NCBI RefSeq assembly: GCF_000621705.1
Contig: NZ_JHXO01000005.1
Span: forward strand, 372,001 to 436,000
Reading direction: 5' to 3'
DNA length: 64,000 nucleotides
From: Prolixibacter bellariivorans ATCC BAA-1284
Lineage (GTDB): Bacteria > Bacteroidota > Bacteroidia > Bacteroidales > Prolixibacteraceae
A program made the position numbers and the translations under genes. Each line of letters opens with the position of its first letter. Positions within the stretch are counted from its first letter, which is position 1. Below, piece after piece: positions 1 to 7,842 of this stretch. The notes beneath the pieces are model-generated. The model did not search any database. It had not been told where the DNA came from and saw only the letters and a program-made list of their open reading frames with translations.

Positions 1-854
1 ACTACGGTATTGTTCCGGAAGATGTATACACCGGTCTTAACTACGGCGAGAAAAAGCACGTTCATGGTGAGATGGACGATGTGTTGAAAGGCATTGTTGA
101 TGCAGTGATCGAGAATAAAAACAAGAAGCTTTCTACTGCGTGGGAAGAATCTGTAACCGGAACGCTGGACGCGTATCTTGGTGACTTGCCGACAAAATTT
201 GAATACAAAGGGAAAGATTATACTCCGAAGACTTTTGCCAACGAATATTGTGGATTGAATCCTGATGATTATGTAGAAATTACTTCGTTTACGCATCATC
301 CTTTCTACTCGAAGTTCAAACTAGAGGTCCCCGATAACTGGGAGTGGGACGAAGTGTATAATGTTCCGCTGGACGAGATGATGAAGATTATCGACAATTC
401 GCTGAATACCGGTTATACCGTTGCCTGGGCTGCCGACGTGAGCGAGAAAGGATTTTCTACTTCGAAAAAAGGTGTGGCAGTTGTTCCGGATGCAGACGTG
501 AAGGATATGACAGACTCGGAGCTTTCAAAGTGGGAGAAACTGACCGCAAAAGAGAAAAAAGAGCAACTCTACAAACTGGATAAACCCGGAAAAGAGAAGC
601 ACATTACCCAGGCAATGCGCCAGGAAGCATTCGACGATTGGCAAACAACCGACGATCATGGAATGCATATTATTGGTTTGGCTAAAGATCAGAATGGCAC
701 CATGTACTACAAAGTGAAAAACTCGTGGGGTGATTACAATTCATACGATGGGTATTTTTATGCATCCAAACCTTATGTTCGTTATAAAACGACTTGTATC
801 ATGGTGAATAAGAACGCTATTCCACAAGATATCAGGAAGAAGCTTGGACTTTAA
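1..854 (+). CDS. C1-family aminopeptidase, bleomycin hydrolase/PepC-like (5' truncated)
   Basis: The frame is already open at base 3, so the gene starts before the window and only about 283 C-terminal residues are seen. The visible part carries two catalytic blocks of papain-like aminopeptidases: the His in DDHGMHIIGL (near base 660) and the Asn in KNSWGDYNSYDGYF (near base 720), followed by the family's typical C-terminal tail. The nucleophilic Cys would lie upstream. Such enzymes trim peptides from the N-terminus. A secretion signal cannot be judged because the start is missing. A strong hairpin terminator follows. Family call is secure; substrate is unknown. Confidence 0.85.
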   Translation, partial: YGIVPEDVYTGLNYGEKKHVHGEMDDVLKGIVDAVIENKNKKLSTAWEESVTGTLDAYLGDLPTKFEYKGKDYTPKTFANEYCGLNPDDYVEITSFTHHPFYSKFKLEVPDNWEWDEVYNVPLDEMMKIIDNSLNTGYTVAWAADVSEKGFSTSKKGVAVVPDADVKDMTDSELSKWEKLTAKEKKEQLYKLDKPGKEKHITQAMRQEAFDDWQTTDDHGMHIIGLAKDQNGTMYYKVKNSWGDYNSYDGYFYASKPYVRYKTTCIMVNKNAIPQDIRKKLGL

Positions 855-878
855 AATAAGGACCAAAAATATGCAGAA

Positions 879-914
879 GAGGTTGCAGGTTCAGATCCTG
901 CAACCTCTTTTTTT
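879..914 (+). terminator. Rho-independent terminator of the C1 peptidase gene
   Basis: An 11-bp perfect stem GAGGTTGCAGG / CCTGCAACCTC (879-889 with 897-907) is followed by seven T, 25 bp after the stop codon. Confidence 0.9.
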
Positions 915-924
915 ACATGAAAAA

Positions 925-951
925 GCCCGGTATGATTGCCGGGCCTTTTTT
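925..951. terminator. Second, probably bidirectional terminator
   Basis: Stem GCCCGG (925-930) / CCGGGC (939-944) with A's on the left and T's on the right. It can stop leftward transcription from the repeat-protein gene ending at 1020 as well as read-through from the left. Confidence 0.7.
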
Positions 952-1019
952 GAAGAAAATCGAAAAACTAACTCACTTGTGCTGTATGCTTACTAAAATC
1001 TCTGTATTGAAAATTATAT

Positions 1020-1475
1020 TTATTGTATTCCCCAGTATTTATTCGACGTCATCCAGTTTTCCAGTGCCAGTGTTTGGTCGGCTGCCTTATCAGAACCCAT
1101 CCAGTAGTCGTTAGAGGTCATCCAGTTTTGGACGGTCAGCGGGCTATCTGAAACTTCTTCATTTTCATTCACACCCCAGTAATTTTCATTGCTCATCCAG
1201 TTCTCAATATTCAGCTGGTTATCTTGTTCGCTTCCGGTCCAATAGTCGTCGTTACTCATCCATTCTTCTACCTCGAGATTATTATCGGTTTCTGCAGTAG
1301 TTTTCATATCGGAGAATAATTCTATTGAAGTATTGGTGAGACTGGCAGCAGGTGAAAGCATAGCGATGAATGCTGAAATTCCCTGAGCATTGGCAATACT
1401 TGTTACACTTACTGTTAAAACTATCATGATGGTAGCGATGACCTTTTTGGTTGATTTTAATACTTGTGCTTTCAT
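1020..1475 (-). CDS. Exported W-M-x4-Y-W repeat protein A (uncharacterised)
   Basis: This 151-residue protein has an N-terminal hydrophobic signal (about residues 11-30, ending near ANAQG), an Ala/Ser-rich linker, then four copies of an acidic unit with the pattern L-x(4)-W-M-[ST]-x(3)-Y-W at W72, W93, W118 and W141. Examples are LEVEEWMSNDDYW and LALENWMTSNKYW; unit spacing is 21-25 residues. I do not recognise a named family. The conserved Trp/Met/Tyr/Trp set suggests a surface-exposed binding or self-assembling repeat, which is inference. A sigma-54-type promoter element lies 57 bp before the start and tandem 16-bp dyads lie about 91 bp further upstream, the same arrangement as for the paralogue at 2027-2422. 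An ABC transporter and sigma-54 activator under the same signals are encoded nearby. Confidence 0.8.
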   Translation of the reverse strand: MKAQVLKSTKKVIATIMIVLTVSVTSIANAQGISAFIAMLSPAASLTNTSIELFSDMKTTAETDNNLEVEEWMSNDDYWTGSEQDNQLNIENWMSNENYWGVNENEEVSDSPLTVQNWMTSNDYWMGSDKAADQTLALENWMTSNKYWGIQ

Positions 1476-1518
1476 GGCTTTATTTTTTTACTTGCTTTTT
1501 GTCCGTTTGCCCAGATGC

Positions 1519-1535
1519 AACAGTTTGCGTGCCAA
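1519..1535 (-). promoter_or_regulatory. Candidate sigma-54 promoter P1 (repeat protein A)
   Basis: Minus strand reads TTGGCACGCAAACTGTTG. The -24 element TGGCACG is canonical. Ten bases after the GG comes TGT instead of the usual TTGC, so the -12 part is imperfect. Predicted start is near 1509, giving a leader of about 34 nt. Three other copies in this block have the same spacing. Confidence 0.6.
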
Positions 1536-1601
1536 ACATTGTATTGTGCTTATTTATAGGTGCTAGTGTGGTGTGGTAGATGTTTGTAGCGCGTATAATT
1601 T

Positions 1602-1638
1602 TGACCGATTTGGAACACGTCATGTACGATTTCGAACA
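1602..1638. promoter_or_regulatory. Tandem activator sites A1 and A2 (16-bp dyad)
   Basis: A2 at 1623-1638 reads TGTACGATTTCGAACA. A1 at 1602-1617 reads TGACCGATTTGGAACA, 13 of 16 identical and exactly 21 bp (two helical turns) away. A2 starts 91 bp upstream of the GG of P1. The dyad recurs upstream of P2 and P3, so these are most simply enhancer sites of the sigma-54 activator encoded at 6469-7842 (inference). Confidence 0.7.
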
Positions 1639-1747
1639 GAATGAATGGAGTTCTCGATCGTTATATACTGCCTTTTATAATCTGATTCGGGGTACGAACG
1701 TGATGGTGATGTGAGAGATCGTGAAAATGTTGGTTGTTTTAGCGAGG

Positions 1748-1773
1748 AAAAAAATGCCCGGAAACGCCGGGCA
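1748..1773 (-). terminator. Rho-independent terminator, minus strand, inside a gene-free stretch
   Basis: Stem TGCCCGG/CCGGGCA (1755-1761 with 1767-1773), followed on the minus strand by seven T. No coding gene ends just upstream of it on that strand, which points to a non-coding transcript. Confidence 0.8.
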
Positions 1774-1868
1774 CTCTTTCAATACAATTACTTAATAACT
1801 GGTGCTGTAATCAAAATTTAAAACCAATCTTTTTATATCTTGAAAATTATTTCTTGTTAAACGGTATA
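1750..1868 (-). ncRNA. Candidate small RNA, about 120 nt
   Basis: A -24-type promoter element (1879-1895) and a perfect terminator (1748-1773) bracket a stretch of the minus strand with no credible reading frame (only a 5-codon ATG frame near 1872). The start point near 1868 is extrapolated from the promoter spacing. No activator dyad precedes it, unlike P1 and P2; the A1/A2 sites lie on the other side of the terminator. Expression is not shown. Confidence 0.4.
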
Positions 1869-1878
1869 TTTCATGTTA

Positions 1879-1895
1879 TACATAAAGTGTGCCAT
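1879..1895 (-). promoter_or_regulatory. Candidate sigma-54 promoter P4 (small RNA)
   Basis: Minus strand reads TATGGCACACTTTATGTA: TGGCAC, then a TG exactly where P1, P2 and P3 have it. It does not precede a coding start. The rest of the gap between 1476 and 2026 shows only the A1/A2 sites and terminators. Confidence 0.45.
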
Positions 1896-1966
1896 AATTT
1901 GTCTTTTGCTGAGGTGAAATGTAGAATCATGAAGGAGGTTATTTCATTCATCGCATAAGAAAAATA

Positions 1967-1988
1967 AAACCCGGAATAATCCGGGTTT
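1967..1988 (-). terminator. Terminator of repeat protein B gene
   Basis: Perfect 8-bp stem AAACCCGG / CCGGGTTT (1967-1974 with 1981-1988), followed on the minus strand by a T-rich run, about 40 bp after the stop codon at 2027. Confidence 0.8.
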
Positions 1989-2026
1989 GGGGTATATTGA
2001 ATTACAGGAGAGGGCACGCTGGGTGT

Positions 2027-2422
2027 TTATTTTCCACTCCAGTAATGGTCATCTTGCATCCACTTTTCTACTTTGAGAGGTTCTTCCTCAATTACTGAGG
2101 GATTAAGTAATGCATCACATGGTTGACCTGTCCAGTAGTAGTCGCAATACATCCACAATTCAACGTTCAATTCATTATCTGTCTCGAAGCGGGTGAAGAC
2201 GACGTCCCGTCCGAAATTCTCTTCCATTTCAGCGTTACCCAGCTGAACGTTATTTTCAGATGCTTCGATGGCTGCCGAAGAGGTTTGAGATTCATTCAAA
2301 GCCAGTTGCTCAGATGAGCTTTGTGAATGAGCCTGAAAAACGAATGCCAGACTCAGAAGAACTGCCAAAAGGACTGCTGCCAGTTGGTGGTTCGTTTGTG
2401 TGGTTAATACTCTTGTTTTCAT
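2027..2422 (-). CDS. Exported W-M-x4-Y-W repeat protein B (uncharacterised)
   Basis: I start this at the ATG at 2422 rather than an in-frame ATG 75 bp earlier, because the protein then opens with a classical signal peptide (Lys/Arg, then LAAVLLAVLLSLAFVFQA) and the promoter lies at the same distance as in the paralogue. The 131-residue product has a Ser/Glu-rich linker and two repeats, LNVELWMYCDYYW and LKVEKWMQDDHYW, matching the unit of protein A. Two Cys (in the first repeat and just after it) could form a disulfide. No known family is recognised. Shared promoter and activator sites tie it to protein A and to the ABC transporter operon. Confidence 0.8.
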   Translation of the reverse strand: MKTRVLTTQTNHQLAAVLLAVLLSLAFVFQAHSQSSSEQLALNESQTSSAAIEASENNVQLGNAEMEENFGRDVVFTRFETDNELNVELWMYCDYYWTGQPCDALLNPSVIEEEPLKVEKWMQDDHYWSGK

Positions 2423-2464
2423 TTTATGGCCCTCTTTGTTTTGATTGTTAATCACCAACCATAA

Positions 2465-2481
2465 AACATGATGTGTGCCAT
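2465..2481 (-). promoter_or_regulatory. Candidate sigma-54 promoter P2 (repeat protein B)
   Basis: Minus strand reads ATGGCACACATCATGTTT. GG at 2478-2479 lies 56 bp before the chosen start codon, against 57 at P1 and 58 at P3. The -24 box is strong; the -12 box has TG but not GC. Confidence 0.6.
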
Positions 2482-2568
2482 AGTTTTTAACTATCACGTA
2501 GTTAATGTATTGTGAGTGCTCTGTGTTTTGTCTGCAGTATGAAAAGTGAACGGATTAGTTCGTTCGGT

Positions 2569-2584
2569 TGTGCGAATTCGAACA
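2569..2584. promoter_or_regulatory. Activator site B (16-bp dyad)
   Basis: TGTGCGAATTCGAACA, beginning 91 bp upstream of the GG of P2, exactly the distance of site A2 from P1. A weaker partner may lie near 2547. The rest of 2585-2877 shows nothing I can interpret. Confidence 0.7.
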
Positions 2585-2877
2585 AAATCTTCCTTTATGT
2601 TGAAATAGGTTTTTCTTTAATTGTCGTTGGCTAATTAGGTTATGGGACTAACTAAATTATACAACCCTGAAATTCGACAGGAAGAAGGCTAGGAGCGTTA
2701 AGGGGAAAAGTGCCTGTACCTGTCTTTTATTATATCGAATTACTTTTTGCATCATGTTACACAGAAATCTGTCTTCTATGCGAGTAAAATTTTGAGTTTA
2801 TAAGTTAGGTCGTATTGCTGTTGTTAATGGAGTGTGTGTGAGTCTGAGTCTGGATGGACTCCTGTAATAAACAGCAA

Positions 2878-2909
2878 AGGGGAGGAAAATCTTTATGGTT
2901 TCCTCCCCT
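2878..2909 (-). terminator. Terminator of the ABC transporter operon
   Basis: An 11-bp perfect stem AGGGGAGGAAA / TTTCCTCCCCT (2878-2888 with 2899-2909) lies 26 bp beyond the permease stop codon. The T tract after it on the minus strand is short. Confidence 0.65.
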
Positions 2910-2934
2910 GACTATTTGATGTGGCATCATGTTT

Positions 2935-5457
2935 TTATTCGTAACGAAGAGATTCGGCCGGATCGGCATTAATTGTTCTCCATAACTGACGGTAAACAGT
3001 GAATATGGCAATAGCAAACACAGCTGCTGAAACGAACAGATAATTGGTGACGCTAAGATTAACCTGGTAGGCGAACCTCGATAGCCATAATCTGGATATT
3101 TGGTAAGCGAGCGGAAGCGCAAGCAGACTGGCAAGTATGACTAATTGAAGCGTCTCCTTCGACAGAAGGAAAACCAATTCGCGTGTACCAGCCCCTAATA
3201 CCTTCCTGATACCGATCTCTTTGGTCCGGTAAACGGTTATTAGTGCCATCAATGAATATAAGCCCATGCAGGCAATAAAAATGGCGAAGAATGAGAATGC
3301 AACGGCTACCTCACCAGTTGAGCGTTCTTCGGTGTACTGTTTTTGCAGGTTATCCGACATGGAGAACTCACTAAATAGTGTGGTTGGGTTTTCCTCTTCC
3401 CATATCTTTTGAACTTGAGCAATGTCTTTATCGGTAGGTGGTGATGAAAACCGTATAGAGGTAAATCTGCTGAATCTTGGGACTTCCGGTAGAAAAACCA
3501 TGGGCTGTACTTCCTCGTGAAATGATTCGAAGTGAAAATTCCGCACTACACCCTTAATGGTATATTCAACTTGATCGCCATTTTGAAGAAGCCTGATGAG
3601 ATGTGCCCCAACCGGATTTTTTAATCCCATGTATTGAACTGCTTTTTCATTGACGACTACATTGATTGGTTGAGCTACTTGCTTCGAATTTTTGTGACGA
3701 AGAGTATCGTTGCTGTGGCTGATCGGCTGTTTGGGTTCAGCCGATTCTCCCGGAATAGATTTTGTCGAATCGATAAAATGCATCCCATAGGTCTTCAGAA
3801 AATGATTATCTGCCCAGTTAACCTGCAATAAATAATTCTGGTTGGTTGAATCGTTCGTTTTGTGGAAGGTATACATGTCAATAAGTTGCCCCGGCACCGA
3901 ACTTGAGTACGACAGATCTGTAACATGCGGCAAATCTTTTATTCGTTCAGTGAATTGTGCACGATTGTCGCCTAGTCCGGTTGAATTATCGAGTACCAGC
4001 AAATTATTCTTATCAAAACCAATACTCTTTGATTGGATGAAGTTGAGCTGCCGATAGATAGTTGAGGTTGAGTAGATGATGACAATGGAAAAAAGGAATT
4101 GAAGAATTACTAAAACACCTCGTAATCCTTTGGCACGCGGCCCCAGTTTTTTCTGGTTTTGCAAAATGGTTGCCGGTGTAAAGCGTGTAACATAAAAGGC
4201 TGGATACAAACCAGCAAGTATGCCGGTAATTAATGCAATTCCAAATATGATTGGTGAGAGTTTGAGCAACGATTGAGATAATGACGGACTCGAAAATTGA
4301 TACATCTTTTCGAGCTGAGGAAAAGCCAGTTCAACAATTACCAGGGCCAGAAATAGTGAAATAAAACTTATGGTAATTGATTCAGCCAGAAATTGACGGG
4401 CCATATCTCTCCGGTGCGATCCCAGGAGTTTTCGAATACCTATTTCGCGCGTTCTTCCAGCTAATCTTGCCGTTGATAGGTTGGCATAATTGATGGCAGC
4501 GATAAGAATGATAAGTAATGAAATTGCCCCAAGGACAATGAGGGTTTCAATATTCGCATTCTTCGACATTTCGTAGTTAAGATGCGAGAATAGGTGTATT
4601 CTTCTGATTTGTTGTAGTTTAATAACAAAATTATTCCCCATGTTGTGGAATTCCTGGGGTGTCATTTTAGTGTTTTGTTCAATTTCTGGTGTAGCCGCAT
4701 CCAGGAATGCGCTTTGAAGTTTCATTTCAATGTTGGTCACTCCGCCTATGTCATTTTGCGGAGCGGGCTTATTCATATCAACTCCGGGTTTGAACCGGTA
4801 ATATGTGTAAAGAAAGCTGGTCAGCCATGAATTATCTGGAAGCTCTAATGTGGACAGAGAAACCAGTGCACTGTATTGCATGTGCGTATTGTAGGGGCAG
4901 TCTTGCACCACACCGGTAATGGTCCATTCCGTGTCATTTTCCGAAATAATCTTTTTGCCTATGGCACCTTCCGGGTAGTAGGTTTTTGCCATTGACTCCG
5001 GAATAACAATGCTTTTCTCTTTTGACAAACAGGTGGCCGGATTGCCTTGCAGTAGTTTGAAGCCAAACATGTCGAAGAAGGTGGAATCGACGAACAGAAG
5101 GGATGGAGCATTCAGTATTTCTCCGTTTTGGGTCTTTAACAGTATTTTTCGTTCACTTTTACTAACACGGCATGCCTGCTCAATTTCCGGAACACGCTTT
5201 TTTAAACCAAAGGCAAACTTCGGGGAGGTAACTGCAAAATTGGTTCCGATGCTTCCCATTTTTGATTCGATGATGACCCGGTAAAGCCTGTCATCATCCG
5301 GATGAAAATCATCAAAGTGGGTTTGGGTCCACACATGAAGCATGACCAGGATGGCGCACGCCATACCTATAGCTAATCCAAAAGTATTGATGAAAAAATA
5401 ATCCTTGTTTCGACGCAGGTTGCGGATAGCCAGCTTTATGTAGTTTTTGGTCATCAT
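2935..5457 (-). CDS. FtsX/MacB-type ABC transporter permease
   Basis: An 840-residue inner-membrane protein with duplicated architecture: an N-terminal membrane segment (about 22-45), a periplasmic MacB-like domain, an FtsX core with three segments around residues 300-430, a further segment near 445, a second periplasmic domain, and a C-terminal FtsX core near 695-840. Both cores carry the coupling motif REIGIRKLLG / KEIGIRKVLG. Such permeases work with a LolD/MacB-like ATPase as mechanotransmission machines rather than passing substrate through the membrane. The ATPase gene lies 13 bp upstream on the same strand. The pair shares regulatory sites with the two exported repeat proteins, which could be its cargo or effectors (inference). 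The start has two consecutive ATGs. Confidence 0.9.
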   Translation of the reverse strand: MMTKNYIKLAIRNLRRNKDYFFINTFGLAIGMACAILVMLHVWTQTHFDDFHPDDDRLYRVIIESKMGSIGTNFAVTSPKFAFGLKKRVPEIEQACRVSKSERKILLKTQNGEILNAPSLLFVDSTFFDMFGFKLLQGNPATCLSKEKSIVIPESMAKTYYPEGAIGKKIISENDTEWTITGVVQDCPYNTHMQYSALVSLSTLELPDNSWLTSFLYTYYRFKPGVDMNKPAPQNDIGGVTNIEMKLQSAFLDAATPEIEQNTKMTPQEFHNMGNNFVIKLQQIRRIHLFSHLNYEMSKNANIETLIVLGAISLLIILIAAINYANLSTARLAGRTREIGIRKLLGSHRRDMARQFLAESITISFISLFLALVIVELAFPQLEKMYQFSSPSLSQSLLKLSPIIFGIALITGILAGLYPAFYVTRFTPATILQNQKKLGPRAKGLRGVLVILQFLFSIVIIYSTSTIYRQLNFIQSKSIGFDKNNLLVLDNSTGLGDNRAQFTERIKDLPHVTDLSYSSSVPGQLIDMYTFHKTNDSTNQNYLLQVNWADNHFLKTYGMHFIDSTKSIPGESAEPKQPISHSNDTLRHKNSKQVAQPINVVVNEKAVQYMGLKNPVGAHLIRLLQNGDQVEYTIKGVVRNFHFESFHEEVQPMVFLPEVPRFSRFTSIRFSSPPTDKDIAQVQKIWEEENPTTLFSEFSMSDNLQKQYTEERSTGEVAVAFSFFAIFIACMGLYSLMALITVYRTKEIGIRKVLGAGTRELVFLLSKETLQLVILASLLALPLAYQISRLWLSRFAYQVNLSVTNYLFVSAAVFAIAIFTVYRQLWRTINADPAESLRYE

Positions 5458-5470
5458 GATACTATGACGA

Positions 5471-6160
5471 TTAAATACCGGTTGGAACAGTAAAATTTTC
5501 GGTCACAACATGGCCATCGAACAAATGAATAATGCGCTGAGCTCGCTGAGCCTGCATTTTTGAATGAGTGACCATGACAACGGTAGTTCCTTCTTCGTTT
5601 AAACTGGTCAGCAGTTGCATGATTTCTTCACCATGCGTACTGTCGAGGTTTCCTGTCGGCTCATCTGCCAAAATGATGCGTGGACGGCTGATGATTGCTC
5701 TGGCGACAGCTACTCTTTGCTGTTGACCTCCTGAAAGTTGTTGAGGAAAGTAGTCAGAGCGGTGCCCCAGATTAAAGCGGTCAAGCAGATTATTTACTCT
5801 TTTCGTGCGCTCTCCGGAATGTATTTTCTGATAAATTAATGGTAATTCGATGTTCTCTCTCACGGTCAGTTCATCGATAAGGTTGAAGCTTTGAAAAACA
5901 TATGAGAAACTTTCTTTTCGGATATCGGTGCGTTGACGTTCGGTTAGATGTGACACTTTTCTGTTGTCAAGGTAATAGGTGCCTGATGTTGGGGTTTCTA
6001 TTAATCCAATGATATTCAATAGGGTAGTTTTTCCACAACCGGAAGGTCCCATTACACTGACAAATTCTCCTTCATCGATTTTTAGGTTTATGTTAGTTAA
6101 TGCTCTGGTTTCCACTTCTCTTGCAGTGAAAATCTTAGAGATATCTTGTAAGTTTATCAT
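5471..6160 (-). CDS. ABC transporter ATPase, MacB/LolD-like
   Basis: A complete 229-residue ATPase: Walker A GPSGCGKTT (residues 38-46), signature LSGGQQQRVAVARA, Walker B IILADEPTGNLDS, and a switch His in MVTHS. It powers the FtsX-type permease encoded 13 bp downstream, and the two genes form one operon. The promoter element P3 lies 58 bp before the start codon, and tandem activator sites lie farther upstream in the region shared with the divergent sigma-54 activator gene. Confidence 0.92.
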   Translation of the reverse strand: MINLQDISKIFTAREVETRALTNINLKIDEGEFVSVMGPSGCGKTTLLNIIGLIETPTSGTYYLDNRKVSHLTERQRTDIRKESFSYVFQSFNLIDELTVRENIELPLIYQKIHSGERTKRVNNLLDRFNLGHRSDYFPQQLSGGQQQRVAVARAIISRPRIILADEPTGNLDSTHGEEIMQLLTSLNEEGTTVVMVTHSKMQAQRAQRIIHLFDGHVVTENFTVPTGI

Positions 6161-6204
6161 AAGTTATATAGTTCGAATGCTTTTATCGCTTTATGACTGA
6201 TGCA

Positions 6205-6221
6205 ACCATGAATTGTGCCAA
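6205..6221 (-). promoter_or_regulatory. Candidate sigma-54 promoter P3 (ABC transporter operon)
   Basis: Minus strand reads ATTGGCACAATTCATGGTTG. Canonical TGGCAC, and a TG at the position shared by P1, P2 and P4. The leader to the ATPase start would be about 35 nt. Confidence 0.6.
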
Positions 6222-6272
6222 TTTACAACAGTCATATAATCAGTTAAATATATTTTTGTGTTTCATTTTTTG

Positions 6273-6309
6273 TGTGCGATTACGTACAGTCCCTGTTCGA
6301 ATTCGTACA
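6273..6309. promoter_or_regulatory. Tandem activator sites C1 and C2 (16-bp dyads, 21 bp apart)
   Basis: C1 (6273-6288) is TGTGCGATTACGTACA; C2 (6294-6309) is TGTTCGAATTCGTACA. Start-to-start distance is 21 bp, so both lie on one helix face. They sit between the ABC operon and the activator gene and could serve both. The remainder of the gap between 6161 and 6468 shows only P3. Confidence 0.75.
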
Positions 6310-6468
6310 TTTATTTCAGTTCCTGAAAGTACAGAAAATTTATTTTAGTAAATTGCATCTATTGAGTATGTGTTGATAGTTACCTGATTAGGATTAAGAA
6401 ATAATTTGACTGCGCTACACGGTCTGAATTGTGGCTTAATACTTGTGAATGCCAGTAAAAAACTACCT

Positions 6469-7842
6469 ATGGAAAAATTTGGGAAGATTCTTGTTGTAGA
6501 TGACAATGAGGATATTTTATTCTCTCTTCGCCTGCTGTTAAGGCAACATGTCGAAAAGGTAACCACTGAAAGTGATCCTGGGAATATTCCCGTTTTACTG
6601 AAAAAAGAGGAGTTTGATGTCATTCTGCTTGACATGAATTTTACTAAGGATGCCATCAGCGGACAGGAAGGTTTTTTCTGGTTGCAGAAAATCCTGGAAA
6701 TTGAACCATCGGCAGTTGTCCTTTTCATTACGGCCTATGGTGATGTGGAAAAGAGTGTCAGGGCAATTAAAGAAGGTGCGACTGATTTTATTCTGAAACC
6801 CTGGCAAAATGAGAAGCTTCTGGCAACCGTCAATTCAGCCCTAAACCTTTGTAAATCGAAAAGAGAACTGGCCCAGCTGCGTATTCGCCAGCAAGCGATA
6901 AACCGGGTGATGAATAAATCATTTGCCGATTTCGTGGGTAAATCACCAGAGATGCAGGACGTTTACGATTCCATCAGTAAGGTGGCCGAAACGGATGCCA
7001 GCGTGTTGATTCTCGGTGAAAATGGTACGGGAAAAGAGCTGGTGGCGCGTGCGTTACATGCGAATTCACTTCGGAAAGATGAAACCTTTATTAGTGTGGA
7101 CCTGGGTGCTATCAGTGAGACACTGTTCGAAAGTGAACTTTTCGGACATGTGAAAGGCTCATTTACGGATGCGAAAGTGGACCGGCCCGGACGTTTCGAA
7201 ATAGCTTCCGGAGGAACCCTGTTCCTGGACGAGATAGGCAACCTTTCGCTCCCTTTGCAGGCCAAGCTACTGACAGTGCTTGAACGAAGAGAAGTATTGC
7301 GTGTGGGCTCAAATAAACCCAAGCCAATTGATGTCAGACTGATTTGTGCGACAAATATGAATTTACCGCAGATGATAGCCGAAGGCAAATTCAGGCAGGA
7401 TTTACTTTATCGTATCAACACGGTTGAGGTCGATTTACCTCCGTTACGCGAACGCGATGGCGATATTCCGTTGTTGGCGAATCACTTTTTTGCGGTTTAT
7501 GTCCGGAAGTATAAAAAGGCTGTTCGGGGGATAACTAAAGATGCCATGCAGCGGCTTGAAGAATATAAATGGCCTGGAAACGTTCGGGAACTCCAACATG
7601 TGGTTGAAAGGGCGGTGATTATGAGTGAAGGTGAATGGATTAGCGCGGATGACCTTCAGTTACGTACCGTGTCCCAATCTAGTGAAGGGCTTGATCTGGA
7701 CAATTATAACCTTGATGAGGTAGAAAAAACAGTTATCCTGAAGGTGATGAAGATGCATCATGGTAATATATCCAAGGCTGCTTCGGAACTTGGCCTGACA
7801 CGAACCTCTCTTTATCGAAGACTTGAAAAATATGGGCTCTAG
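6469..7842 (+). CDS. Sigma-54-dependent response regulator (NtrC family)
   Basis: I start at the ATG at 6469 (MEKFGKILVVDDNED) because the receiver domain begins there; an upstream TTG would add 21 unrelated residues. Domains: receiver about 5-125 (acidic pair D11/D12, phosphoacceptor D55, T88, K110), AAA+ about 155-385 (Walker A GENGTGKE 183-190, Walker B LFLDEIG 251-257), and a Fis-type helix-turn-helix in the last 25 residues. The sigma-54-contacting loop reads GSFTDA (230-235) rather than the classical GAFTGA. The kinase gene overlaps its 3' end. I infer that it binds the dyads at 1602-1638, 2569-2584 and 6273-6309 and drives the neighbouring -24 type promoters. Confidence 0.93.
   Translation: MEKFGKILVVDDNEDILFSLRLLLRQHVEKVTTESDPGNIPVLLKKEEFDVILLDMNFTKDAISGQEGFFWLQKILEIEPSAVVLFITAYGDVEKSVRAIKEGATDFILKPWQNEKLLATVNSALNLCKSKRELAQLRIRQQAINRVMNKSFADFVGKSPEMQDVYDSISKVAETDASVLILGENGTGKELVARALHANSLRKDETFISVDLGAISETLFESELFGHVKGSFTDAKVDRPGRFEIASGGTLFLDEIGNLSLPLQAKLLTVLERREVLRVGSNKPKPIDVRLICATNMNLPQMIAEGKFRQDLLYRINTVEVDLPPLRERDGDIPLLANHFFAVYVRKYKKAVRGITKDAMQRLEEYKWPGNVRELQHVVERAVIMSEGEWISADDLQLRTVSQSSEGLDLDNYNLDEVEKTVILKVMKMHHGNISKAASELGLTRTSLYRRLEKYGL

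Noticed and set aside
1514-1534. Standard GG-N10-GC reading of P1 using TTGCA
   Set aside because: The TTGCA after TGGCACG lies with 13 instead of 10 bases between GG and GC, so it cannot be the -12 element. I use the TG at the spacing shared by all four sites and call the box imperfect.
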